A DNA stretch of 64,000 bases from Motiliproteus sp965230735 (GTDB lineage Bacteria; Pseudomonadota; Gammaproteobacteria; Pseudomonadales; Balneatricaceae). Both the position numbers and the translations under genes were made by a program. The stretch spans positions 868,001 through 932,000 of the forward strand of contig NZ_OZ246016.1 of NCBI RefSeq assembly GCF_965230735.1, written 5' to 3'. The notes below the pieces were generated by a model that saw only the letters and a program-made list of their open reading frames with translations, had not been told where the DNA came from and ran no database searches. Positions 17,132 to 25,531 of the stretch are shown here, piece after piece; the stretch's first letter is position 1, and the number at the start of each line of letters is the position of its first letter.

Positions 17132-18886
17132 ATGGACAGCTTCTATCGCAGTTTCTCGGGGTGGGTCAGTGTTAGCCTGCTGGTGTTGTTAAGCCCATTA
17201 TCACAGGCCGCCAGCCGGGCTGATCCGGAGCCGGCCACCGGGCTGCAGAGCCGGGTCGAGGCGGTGGCGGCCGAGCGGATGCTGGTGGTCACGGCACACC
17301 CGGAAGCGACCCGGATCGGCTATCAGGTGTTACGCCAAGGCGGCAGTGCGGCCGATGCGGCCGTGGCGGTGCAGGCGGCGCTGACGATGGTGGAACCGCA
17401 GTCATCCGGCATCGGTGGTGGTGCCTTCCTGCTGCACTGGGATGCCGCTGCACAACGGCTGCAGGCGTTCGATGGTCGAGAAACGGCGCCGGCGCAAGCC
17501 GATGGCGATCTGTTTATCGGGGCCGACGGCAAACCGATGGCTTGGCGTGATGCCCTGGTGGGTGGTCGTTCGGTAGGCGTTCCGGGGGTGTTGCGGATGC
17601 TCGAGTTGGTTCAGCAGCAGCACGGCAAGCTACCCTGGTCGACACTGTTCGACCAGTCGATCACGTTGGCCGAGCAGGGCTTCGAGGTGACTCCCAGACT
17701 GCACCAGATGTTGGTGGATGAGATCAACCCGGGGATCAAGCGCTATCCCCAGGCGCGGGATTACTTCTACCCCGGTGGCGAACCGCTGGCGGTCGGTGCC
17801 CGGTTGCAGAACCCGGCGTTGGCCAAGGTACTGAGTCAGATCGCCAGTGAGGGCGCCGATTATCTGTATCAGGGAGAGATGGCGGACAAGCTGGTTCAGC
17901 GGGTTCGCGGCGCCGAGGACAACCGGGGGCGTCTCAGCCAGCGGGATCTGTTGGATTACCGCGCCAAGGAGCGGGTGCCGCTCTGTCGTGCCTTTCTGCA
18001 GTACCGGGTTTGTGGCATGCCGCCGCCGACCTCCGGCGGCGCAACGGTATTGCAGATTTTGGGCATCCTGGAAGGCTATGAGTTGGCCGGGATGGATCCC
18101 CACGGGGCCGAGTTCGCCCACCTGATGACCCAGGCCTCGCGTCTGGCCTATGCCGATCGCGGTCGTTATCTGGCCGACAGCGACTTTGTCCCGGTACCGC
18201 TGCCGCAGTTGCTCGACCCGGCCTACCTGAAGGCACGAGCCGACATGATCGATCCGCAGCAGGATATGGGCAAAGCCCAGGCCGGTGAGTTTGACGGCAT
18301 CAGCTTGATCGATGGGCGCTCACCGGAGCTGCCGTCGACCACCCATTTCGTTATTGTGGATAAAGAGGGTAATGCGGTGTCGATGACCAGCTCGATCGAG
18401 ATGGCGTTCGGCTCGACCCTGATGGTGGATGGGTTTTTGCTCAACAATCAGCTGACCGACTTCTCCTTCGTCGCCGAGCGTGACGGTCTTGCGGTGGCTA
18501 ATCGGGTCGAGCCGGGCAAGCGGCCGCGCAGCTCGATGTCGCCGATGATGGTGTTTGATCAGGATGATCGGCTGATTCTGCTGGGTGGTTCGCCGGGAGG
18601 CAGTCGGATTATCAACTATGTGGCACAGATGCTGTTGGGAAGCCTGGTTTGGCAGCTGCCGATCGAGCAGGCGGTGGCGATGCCGCATATCAGTAACCGC
18701 AACGGTATCACCGAGTTGGAGCAGGGAACCCCGGCGGCTAATCTGCAGTCCGCACTGGAGCAGCGGGGCCATCAGATCAAAGTGCGGGATATGAACAGCG
18801 GAATCCATGCCATCGTGCGCGCTGAAGACGGTCGTTGGTATGGTGCGGCTGATCCGCGCCGTGAAGGGTTGGCGCTGGGAGACTAG
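17132..18886 (+). CDS. ggt: gamma-glutamyltransferase
   Basis: A 584-residue exported N-terminal nucleophile hydrolase. A signal peptide (VSVSLLVLLSPLSQAA) precedes the large subunit. The self-cleavage nucleophile is Thr403 in LPSTTHFVIVDKEGNAVSMTSSIE, and the glycine-rich GGSPGGSRIINYV block near the C-terminus belongs to the small subunit. The enzyme cleaves the gamma-glutamyl bond of glutathione in the periplasm, recovering its amino acids. A terminator follows directly. The gene is monocistronic and diverges from the HDOD gene. Confidence 0.95.
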   Translation: MDSFYRSFSGWVSVSLLVLLSPLSQAASRADPEPATGLQSRVEAVAAERMLVVTAHPEATRIGYQVLRQGGSAADAAVAVQAALTMVEPQSSGIGGGAFLLHWDAAAQRLQAFDGRETAPAQADGDLFIGADGKPMAWRDALVGGRSVGVPGVLRMLELVQQQHGKLPWSTLFDQSITLAEQGFEVTPRLHQMLVDEINPGIKRYPQARDYFYPGGEPLAVGARLQNPALAKVLSQIASEGADYLYQGEMADKLVQRVRGAEDNRGRLSQRDLLDYRAKERVPLCRAFLQYRVCGMPPPTSGGATVLQILGILEGYELAGMDPHGAEFAHLMTQASRLAYADRGRYLADSDFVPVPLPQLLDPAYLKARADMIDPQQDMGKAQAGEFDGISLIDGRSPELPSTTHFVIVDKEGNAVSMTSSIEMAFGSTLMVDGFLLNNQLTDFSFVAERDGLAVANRVEPGKRPRSSMSPMMVFDQDDRLILLGGSPGGSRIINYVAQMLLGSLVWQLPIEQAVAMPHISNRNGITELEQGTPAANLQSALEQRGHQIKVRDMNSGIHAIVRAEDGRWYGAADPRREGLALGD

Positions 18887-18903
18887 TTCCGAGCAACCGG
18901 CAT

Positions 18904-18933
18904 AAAAAAAACGGGCCTAGCGCCCGTTTTTTT
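18904..18933. terminator. bidirectional terminator between ggt and ridA
   Basis: ACGGGC (18911-18916) and GCCCGT (18922-18927) enclose CTAGC, with A7 before and T7 after. It can end both convergent genes. Confidence 0.93.
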
Positions 18934-18950
18934 GATCGGAAGAGCGGAGA

Positions 18951-19337
18951 TCAGTCGATCACCAGCACGCCGTCCATTTCGACGCCAACACCCTTGGGCA
19001 GCTCGTTAACGCCGATGGCGGCACGGGCCGGGTAGGGCTGCTCGAAGTAGCGTGACATGACCTCATTGACGGTGGCGAAGTTGGCCAGGTCGGTCAGAAA
19101 GATATTCAGCTTGGCGATCTGGTTCAGGTTGCCGCCAGAGGCTTCGCAGACCGCTGACAGATTTTCAAAAACCCGTACCACCTGAGCTTCAAAATCACCC
19201 TCAACCTGTTCCATTGTGGTCGGATCCAGCGGGATCTGGCCGGACAGATAAACGGTGTTGCCGATTTTGACAGCCTGGGAGTAGGTGCCGATCGCCTTAG
19301 GTGCATTGTCGGTGTGGATAATGGCGCGGTTGCTCAT
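18951..19337 (-). CDS. ridA: RidA family enamine/imine deaminase
   Basis: A 128-residue protein of the RidA (YjgF/YER057c/UK114) family, which hydrolyses reactive 2-aminoacrylate and related imines formed by PLP enzymes. The signature runs IGTYSQAVKIGNTVYLSGQIPLDP at the start. The catalytic arginine lies in YPARAAIGVNELPKGVGVEMDGVLV at the end. It lies downstream of spoT on the same strand with a 110 nt gap, a common gammaproteobacterial arrangement. Confidence 0.95.
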   Translation of the reverse strand: MSNRAIIHTDNAPKAIGTYSQAVKIGNTVYLSGQIPLDPTTMEQVEGDFEAQVVRVFENLSAVCEASGGNLNQIAKLNIFLTDLANFATVNEVMSRYFEQPYPARAAIGVNELPKGVGVEMDGVLVID

Positions 19338-19447
19338 AGAAACCTCGAATTGTTGTTGTGGGTTATGGACGAGCCTTGGCTCTTCTACTAACGGGGTTGA
19401 TAACGGGTGATTATTTCTAATGTCGTCGAAATTGCAAGCACGGCTTG

Positions 19448-21550
19448 CTAGGTTCTGACGATTTTGGAGACGGATTTGATGGTTCGGATCCGCTTAATGA
19501 TCTGCGCCAAGTGGATCCGGTCGCGAACCTGAAGGTCCAGATGCACCGTGCTCATCTGCGCCTCTTTCTCGTCGATATCGATCCGGTGGATATTGGCGCC
19601 GGCCTGGGAGGCCTTAGTCGCCAGGGTCGCGATGATGCCGCGCTGGGCGGCCAGCTCGATACGCAGGTTGACGGTGAAGTCGTCGTCGATATCGGCATCC
19701 CAGTTCAGGTGGATGCATTTCTTCGGGTCGTCACGGAAATCCTGCATGTTGCGGCAGTCATCCCGGTGCACGACGATGCCGCGGCCGATACTGATATGGC
19801 CCAGGATATGATCGCCGGGGATCGGGTGGCAGCAGCGGGCGTAGGACAGAACCAGTCCTTCGGAGCCGCTGACCGACATCGGGGTGGCGTTGCTGTCGCT
19901 CTCTTCGCTGCTCTGCTGCAGGCGTTGGGCGACCAGGTAGGCCATTCGGTTGCCCAGACCGATCTCCATCAGCAGGGCGTCCAGGTCCTTCAGCTCGGCC
20001 TCACGCAGGTATTCCTGCAGCTGAATCGGATTGATCTCATCGACCGAGCTGCCCATGCCGGCCAGGAACTGGTTCAGCAGTCGGCGACCCAGGTTGAGGG
20101 ACTCCTCCTCCTGCTTGTGCTTGATGTAGTGGCGGATGTTGGAGCGGGCTTTGCCGGTCACCACAAAATTGAGCCAGGCCATGTTCGGCTGGGCGCTCTT
20201 GGTGGTGATGATTTCGACGGTCTGGCCGCTTTCCAGCGGGGTGCTCAGTGGCGCCAGGCGCTTGTTGATCCGACAGGAAACACAGCTGTTGCCGATATCG
20301 GTATGCACCGCGTAAGCAAAATCCACCGGCGTCGCCCCCTTGGGAAGCTCGAACACGTTGCCTTTGGGGGTGAACACGTAGACTTCGTCGGGGAACAGGT
20401 CGATTTTGACGCTCTCGATAAAGTCCATCGAGCTGGTTGCGGTTTTCTGCATCTCCATCAGCCCCTGGACCCATTGGCGGGCACGGTTGTAGCTGGTTTC
20501 GATGCGCGACTGATCTTCGCTGCTCTTATAGTGACTGTGGGAGGCGATCCCCTGGTTGGCGATATCGTCCATCTCCTTGGTGCGGATCTGGATCTCGATC
20601 GAGATATCACGGGCACCGAACAGATCGGTATGCAGCGACTGGTAGCCGTTGGCCTTCGGGATCGCGATGTAGTCTTTGAAGCGCCCAGGGACCGGCTTGT
20701 AGTGGTTATGGACCGCGCCGAGAATCCGGTAGCAGGTGTCGATCTTGTCGGTCACGATTCGGAACGCGAACACGTCCATGATCTCGTTGAACGATTTCTT
20801 CTGCGCCACCATTTTGCTGTAGATGCTGTACAGGTGTTTCTCGCGCCCGCTGACCTCGCCCGGTAGCCCCTGTTCTCGCAGGATCTTGCTGATGGTGTAG
20901 CCGATCCGTTCGACCACATCGAGACGGTTGCCGCGGGCCCGCTGCACCGCCTTGCCGATCAGCTTGTAGCGCATCGGGTAGTAGGCTCGGAACGCCAGGT
21001 CTTCCAATTCGACATGGATATCGTGCATCCCCAGTCGGCTGGCGATCGGGGCATAGATATCGAGGGTTTCGCGGGCGATGCGGCGCTGCTTCTGCGGCGG
21101 CATCACCCCGAGGGTGCGCATGTTGTGCAGGCGGTCGCCGAGCTTAACCAGGATGACCCGGATATCCTCGGCCATCGCCATGATCATCTTCTGGAAGTTT
21201 TCCGCCTGGGCTTCGGCCTTGGTTTCAAAGTGCAGGTGGGTCAGCTTACTGACGCCGTCGACGATGCCGGTGACCGCTTCGCCAAACTGGCTGTTGAGCG
21301 CTTCGGCGCCGACCTGGGTGTCTTCGATGACATCGTGCAGCATCGCCGCCATCAGACTCTGGTGATCCAGGTTCATGGTCGACAGAATCTGCGCCACCGC
21401 CAGCGGGTGGGTGACGTAGGGCTCACCGCTCTTGCGGCGCTGACCATCGTGGGCCTGCTCGGCGTAGAAATAGGCGCGCCGCACCTGATGGATCTGTTCA
21501 GGATCCAGGTAGCGGGTCAGCTCATGGGAGAGGGTTTGAATCGTCGACAT
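19448..21550 (-). CDS. spoT: bifunctional (p)ppGpp synthetase/hydrolase SpoT
   Basis: A 700-residue RelA/SpoT-family enzyme. The hydrolase domain is intact (SGEPYVTHPLAVAQIL, AAMLHDVIEDT), so it can degrade (p)ppGpp. The synthetase domain has GYQSLHT and EIQIRTKEMDDIANQGIASHSHYK. A TGS domain (VYVFTPKGNVFELPKGATPVDFAYAVHTDIGNSC) and a C-terminal ACT domain (VNLRIELAAQRGIIATLATKASQAGANIHRI) follow. It mediates fatty-acid, carbon and iron starvation responses. It follows rpoZ, giving the conserved gmk-rpoZ-spoT order. Confidence 0.97.
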   Translation of the reverse strand: MSTIQTLSHELTRYLDPEQIHQVRRAYFYAEQAHDGQRRKSGEPYVTHPLAVAQILSTMNLDHQSLMAAMLHDVIEDTQVGAEALNSQFGEAVTGIVDGVSKLTHLHFETKAEAQAENFQKMIMAMAEDIRVILVKLGDRLHNMRTLGVMPPQKQRRIARETLDIYAPIASRLGMHDIHVELEDLAFRAYYPMRYKLIGKAVQRARGNRLDVVERIGYTISKILREQGLPGEVSGREKHLYSIYSKMVAQKKSFNEIMDVFAFRIVTDKIDTCYRILGAVHNHYKPVPGRFKDYIAIPKANGYQSLHTDLFGARDISIEIQIRTKEMDDIANQGIASHSHYKSSEDQSRIETSYNRARQWVQGLMEMQKTATSSMDFIESVKIDLFPDEVYVFTPKGNVFELPKGATPVDFAYAVHTDIGNSCVSCRINKRLAPLSTPLESGQTVEIITTKSAQPNMAWLNFVVTGKARSNIRHYIKHKQEEESLNLGRRLLNQFLAGMGSSVDEINPIQLQEYLREAELKDLDALLMEIGLGNRMAYLVAQRLQQSSEESDSNATPMSVSGSEGLVLSYARCCHPIPGDHILGHISIGRGIVVHRDDCRNMQDFRDDPKKCIHLNWDADIDDDFTVNLRIELAAQRGIIATLATKASQAGANIHRIDIDEKEAQMSTVHLDLQVRDRIHLAQIIKRIRTIKSVSKIVRT

Positions 21551-21642
21551 ATCGCAACTATAACAGCAATTGCGGCGCTTGCTCGTCGATTCGGCGCCCG
21601 ATCGCGGAACGACGGGCGCGGCAGGGATCTAGCGGGCGTTGA

Positions 21643-21900
21643 TTACTCGCTCTCAACAGCTTCGGAAGCCTCTTCGAGCAGCTCCTCAACATCGACCGGA
21701 CGCTCTTCCAGAATGCTGGCGTCGACCAGGCCTTCAGCGATTTCACGCAGGGCAACAACGGTGGGCTTGTCGTTTTCCCAAGCAACCTTCGGCTCCTTGC
21801 CGCCGGTAGCCAGCTGGCGCGAGCGCTTAGCCGAAACCATGATCAGTTCGAAACGGTTTTCGACATTTTCCAGACAATCTTCAACGGTTACGCGAGCCAT
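21643..21900 (-). CDS. rpoZ: DNA-directed RNA polymerase subunit omega
   Basis: An 85-residue protein starting MARVTVEDCLENVENRFELIMVSAKRSRQL, the omega signature that wraps the beta-prime C-terminus. It helps RNA polymerase assembly and forms part of the ppGpp binding site. The start at 21900 is preferred over the four-codon extension to 21912. The tail is acidic (VEELLEEASEAVESE). It lies between gmk and spoT, linking ppGpp synthesis and its target. Confidence 0.97.
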   Translation of the reverse strand: MARVTVEDCLENVENRFELIMVSAKRSRQLATGGKEPKVAWENDKPTVVALREIAEGLVDASILEERPVDVEELLEEASEAVESE

Positions 21901-22008
21901 TATCAACCTCAAGCAAATTCAACTGGCTTCAAAAAAGAGCCGTGCAGTGTACAGAAAATCGCCATCGACTGGCAAGCGATCGACGGCGCTAAGCGGTGAA
22001 TAAGTGTC

Positions 22009-22623
22009 TTATTTGAGCAACTGCTCGATCATTTCACCGTGACGAAGCTGTTGGCTGGCCAGCAACTGGCGACGGGCCACGAAAATGGCCTGCAGTTCGG
22101 ACAGCGACTGTGCAAACTGATCGTTGACCACCAGATAGTCGAATTCGTGATAGTGGGACATCTCGCTGACCGCTTCGCTCATCCGCTGGGCGATCACTTC
22201 GTCCGAGTCCTGGCCGCGGTTGTTGAGGCGGCGCTCCAGTTCCGGGCGTGACGGCGGCAGAATAAACACCGAAACCGCTTCGGGCATCAGCTCCCGGACC
22301 TGGGCGGCACCTTGCCAATCGATCTCCAGAATCACATCACGACCTTCTTCCAGGGTTTGCTCGACCCAGCGTTTGGAGGTGCCGTACTTGTTGGTGAACA
22401 CCTCGGCGTACTCGAGGAAATCACCGGCGGCGATCATACGATCAAACTCGGCCAGTTCGGTGAAGTGATAATCCTTGCCATCGACCTCGCCGGGGCGCGC
22501 AGCCCGGGTGGTGTTGGAAACCGAGACGCAGATCAGAGAGTCCTGCTCGAGCAGAGCCTTTACCAGGCTGGTCTTACCGGCGCCGGAGGGCGCGGAGATG
22601 ATGTAGAGGGAGCCTTTAGCCAT
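22009..22623 (-). CDS. gmk: guanylate kinase
   Basis: A 204-residue enzyme converting GMP to GDP with ATP. It has the P-loop SAPSGAGKTSLVKALL (about 9-24), the GMP-binding stretch TTRAARPGEVDGKDYHF and the core DVILEIDWQGAAQVRELMPEAVSVFILPPS. It heads the gmk-rpoZ-spoT set on the minus strand and diverges from the TSUP permease gene across 128 nt. Confidence 0.97.
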   Translation of the reverse strand: MAKGSLYIISAPSGAGKTSLVKALLEQDSLICVSVSNTTRAARPGEVDGKDYHFTELAEFDRMIAAGDFLEYAEVFTNKYGTSKRWVEQTLEEGRDVILEIDWQGAAQVRELMPEAVSVFILPPSRPELERRLNNRGQDSDEVIAQRMSEAVSEMSHYHEFDYLVVNDQFAQSLSELQAIFVARRQLLASQQLRHGEMIEQLLK

Positions 22624-22751
22624 AACAGTATCGGGATTTTGCGATGCTTTAACGGAAAAACCGCCCCAGTCGGCGGTGCGAAACAGGCATTGTACTGCAA
22701 ACGGCTAACCCGGGGGATAAATAGTCGTGCGGTTAATCACGGCCTTGGGTT

Positions 22752-23534
22752 ATGTTGGGCGCTTTGAACATCGGAGTGTTGACGTTGGAACTGAGTCTCG
22801 AGCTGATCCTGCTGCTGTTTGCTGCCGGTGCGTTGGCGGGCTTCGTCGACGCCATCGCCGGCGGCGGCGGGATGATCGCGCTGCCGGCGTTGCTGTTTGC
22901 CGGGCTCACTCCTGCCCAGGCGCTGGCGACCAATAAGCTGCAGGGCAGCTTCGGCACCCTGTCCGCCAGTTGGTACTTCGTCCGACGGGGGCTGGTCGAT
23001 CTGCGTGCCATCGCCTATATGATCGGCTGTACCTTTGTCGGCTCGGCCCTGGGAACCCTGCTGGTTCAGCAGCTGGATCCGAGTTTTCTGACCGGTGCGA
23101 TCCCGGTGTTGCTGATCCTGATTGCACTCTATTTCGGTTTTTCTCCCCGGCTGGGGGAAGAGGATGTGCAACAGCGGATCAGCGAGCGCGCGTTCGCGTT
23201 GACGATCGGCTTCGGGATCGGCTTCTACGATGGCTTTTTCGGACCGGGGACCGGCTCGTTCTTCGCGTTGGGGTTTGTCAGCCTGCTGGGCTTTGGTCTG
23301 ACCAAGGCCACCGCCCATACCAAGGTGTTGAACCTGACCAGCAATCTGGCCTCGCTGCTGTTCTTTGTTGCCGGCGGGCAGGTGGTCTGGACCCTGGGAC
23401 TGGTGATGGCGCTGGGGCAACTGATCGGCGGCCGCCTGGGTGCTCATCTGGTCGTACTGAAGGGGGCCGGCTTGATTCGCCCGCTGGTGGTGCTGATCTG
23501 TGTTCTGATGAGTCTGAAGCTATTGTTGGGCTGA
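22752..23534 (+). CDS. TSUP (TauE/SafE) family permease
   Basis: A 260-residue membrane protein with about eight hydrophobic segments. The pattern GFVDAIAGGGGMIALPALLFAGLTPAQALATNKLQGSFGTLSAS, together with GFYDGFFGPGTGSFFALGF, is the duplicated TSUP motif. Family members carry sulfite, sulfonates or related organic anions; the substrate here is not predictable. It is a single gene between gmk (divergent) and ettA. Confidence 0.9.
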   Translation: MLGALNIGVLTLELSLELILLLFAAGALAGFVDAIAGGGGMIALPALLFAGLTPAQALATNKLQGSFGTLSASWYFVRRGLVDLRAIAYMIGCTFVGSALGTLLVQQLDPSFLTGAIPVLLILIALYFGFSPRLGEEDVQQRISERAFALTIGFGIGFYDGFFGPGTGSFFALGFVSLLGFGLTKATAHTKVLNLTSNLASLLFFVAGGQVVWTLGLVMALGQLIGGRLGAHLVVLKGAGLIRPLVVLICVLMSLKLLLG

Positions 23535-23766
23535 GCAATTAGGGGCTCAATGCCGGCGGTTACCGGTTGGGCGACAGAGATTGAAGCTACGAGCATGGTT
23601 GGATATTCCTGTCTTTGTAGCGACTTAGCTACGCGGAGAGGCCAGTTCGCCTTGCAGCGCTGCCTTTTAGGCCAGTGATAAGCTAAAATTGCCGCCATTC
23701 CATCGCCTCCGTGTGTTTACCGGGGGCACATTTCCAGCTTCAAACTGACAGGTTGAACACAGACCG

Positions 23767-25425
23767 ATGGCTCAATACGTCTATACGATGAACCGGGTGG
23801 GCAAGATCGTCCCGCCCAAGCGTGAAATCCTCAAAGATATCTCCCTCTCTTTCTTCCCGGGCGCCAAGATCGGCGTACTGGGTCTGAACGGCGCCGGTAA
23901 GTCGACGCTGCTACGGATCATGGCCGGTGTTGATACCGATATCGTTGGTGAAGCGCGGCCGCAGCCGGACCTGAATATCGGCTACCTGCCGCAGGAGCCG
24001 CAGATGGACGACTCCAAGACCGTCCGTGAAGTGGTTGAGGAGGCGATGAGCGCGGCCACCGAGGCATTGGCCAAGCTGGACGAGGTTTACGCTGCCTACG
24101 CCGAGCCGGATGCCGATTTTGACAAGCTGGCTGCCGAGCAGGCCCGTCTGGAGAACATCATCCAGTCGATGGACGCTCACAACATGGAGCGCCAGCTGGA
24201 AGTGGCCGCCGACGCGCTGCGTCTGCCGGCCTGGGATGCCAAGGTTGAACACCTGTCCGGGGGTGAGCGTCGTCGGGTGGCACTGTGTCGCCTGCTGCTG
24301 ACCAAGCCGGATATGCTGCTGCTGGACGAACCGACCAACCACCTGGATGCCGAGTCGGTAGCCTGGCTGGAGCGCTTCCTGGTCGACTTCAACGGTACCG
24401 TGGTGGCGATCACCCACGACCGTTACTTCCTCGACAACGCTGCCGGCTGGATTCTGGAACTGGACCGTGGCCACGGCATCCCGTACGAAGGCAACTACTC
24501 CTCCTGGCTGGAACAGAAGGAGAAGCGTCTGGAGATCGAAGCCAAGCAGGAAGCGGCCCACCGTAAGTCGGTCCAGGCCGAATTGGAATGGGTCCGTCAG
24601 GGTGCCAAGGGGCGTCAATCCAAGTCCAAGGCTCGTCTGAAGCAGTTCGAAGAGATGAGCTCGCAAGACTTCCAGAAGCGTAACGAAACCCAGGAGATCT
24701 ACATTCCGCCGGGACCGCGTCTGGGCGACAAGGTGATCGAGCTCCACGGTGTCGGCAAGAAGTTCGGCGAAAAGGTGTTGCTGGAAGACCTGAGCTTTGT
24801 TATCCCGCAGGGCGCCATCGTCGGCGTGATCGGCGGTAACGGGGCCGGTAAATCGACCCTGTTCAAGATGATCAGTGGTCAGGAACAGCCGGACACCGGT
24901 GAAGTGGTGATCGGTGAGACGGTCAAGCTGGCCTACGTTGACCAAATGCGTGAGCTTAATGGATCAAAAACCGTTTTTGATGAGATCTCCGACGGTCAGG
25001 ACATCATCACCGTCGGTACCTACCAAGTGCCGGCCCGTGCCTACGCCGGCCGCTTCAACTTCAAGGGTTCCGACCAGCAGAAGTTCGTAAAGGATCTGTC
25101 CGGGGGTGAGCGCAACCGCCTGCACCTGGCCAAGCTGCTGAAAGAGGGTGGCAACGTGCTGCTGCTCGACGAACCGACCAACGACCTCGACGTTGAAACC
25201 CTGCGTGCCCTGGAAGAAGCGCTGCTGGCGTTCCCAGGTTGTGCGGTGGTTATCTCGCACGACCGTTGGTTCCTGGACCGTATCGCGACCCACATCCTGG
25301 CCTACGAGGGCGACTCCAAGGCCTACTTCTTCGAGGGCAACTACTCCGAGTACGAAGAAGACTGCGAAAAGCGTGGTATCGATACCAACCCGCACCGGGT
25401 CAAGTACAAGAAGATCGACGCCTAA
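23767..25425 (+). CDS. ettA: energy-dependent translational throttle protein EttA
   Basis: A 552-residue ABC-F ATPase with P-loops GVLGLNGAGKST and GVIGGNGAGKST and signatures HLSGGERRRVALCRLL and DLSGGERNRLHLAKLL. The start MAQYVYTMNRVGKIVPPKREILKDISLSFFPGAKIGVLG and the end FEGNYSEYEEDCEKR-G...PHRVKYKKIDA are specific to EttA. It binds the ribosomal E site and senses the ADP/ATP ratio to gate the first peptide bond. The 232 nt upstream contain a possible promoter (TTGCAG, 18 nt, TGATAA at 23652-23681). Confidence 0.96.
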   Translation: MAQYVYTMNRVGKIVPPKREILKDISLSFFPGAKIGVLGLNGAGKSTLLRIMAGVDTDIVGEARPQPDLNIGYLPQEPQMDDSKTVREVVEEAMSAATEALAKLDEVYAAYAEPDADFDKLAAEQARLENIIQSMDAHNMERQLEVAADALRLPAWDAKVEHLSGGERRRVALCRLLLTKPDMLLLDEPTNHLDAESVAWLERFLVDFNGTVVAITHDRYFLDNAAGWILELDRGHGIPYEGNYSSWLEQKEKRLEIEAKQEAAHRKSVQAELEWVRQGAKGRQSKSKARLKQFEEMSSQDFQKRNETQEIYIPPGPRLGDKVIELHGVGKKFGEKVLLEDLSFVIPQGAIVGVIGGNGAGKSTLFKMISGQEQPDTGEVVIGETVKLAYVDQMRELNGSKTVFDEISDGQDIITVGTYQVPARAYAGRFNFKGSDQQKFVKDLSGGERNRLHLAKLLKEGGNVLLLDEPTNDLDVETLRALEEALLAFPGCAVVISHDRWFLDRIATHILAYEGDSKAYFFEGNYSEYEEDCEKRGIDTNPHRVKYKKIDA

Positions 25426-25438
25426 CAGCTCGGTTCAG

Positions 25439-25469
25439 AAAAAAGGGCGCTTAGAGCGCCCTTTTTTTT
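25439..25469. terminator. terminator between ettA and katG
   Basis: GGGCGC (25445-25450) and GCGCCC (25456-25461) around TTAGA, with A6 upstream and T8 downstream. It is symmetrical, so it can also stop katG from the other side. Confidence 0.93.
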
Positions 25470-25531
25470 CATCTTGCGTGATGGGAAAACCGGCTTCTAG
25501 GGTTAAGAAGCGGTGGGCCTCAGTCTGTCTG

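Noticed and set aside
19445..20866. 473-codon open frame opposite spoT
   Set aside because: Antisense to a clear SpoT protein; the product has no recognisable domain.
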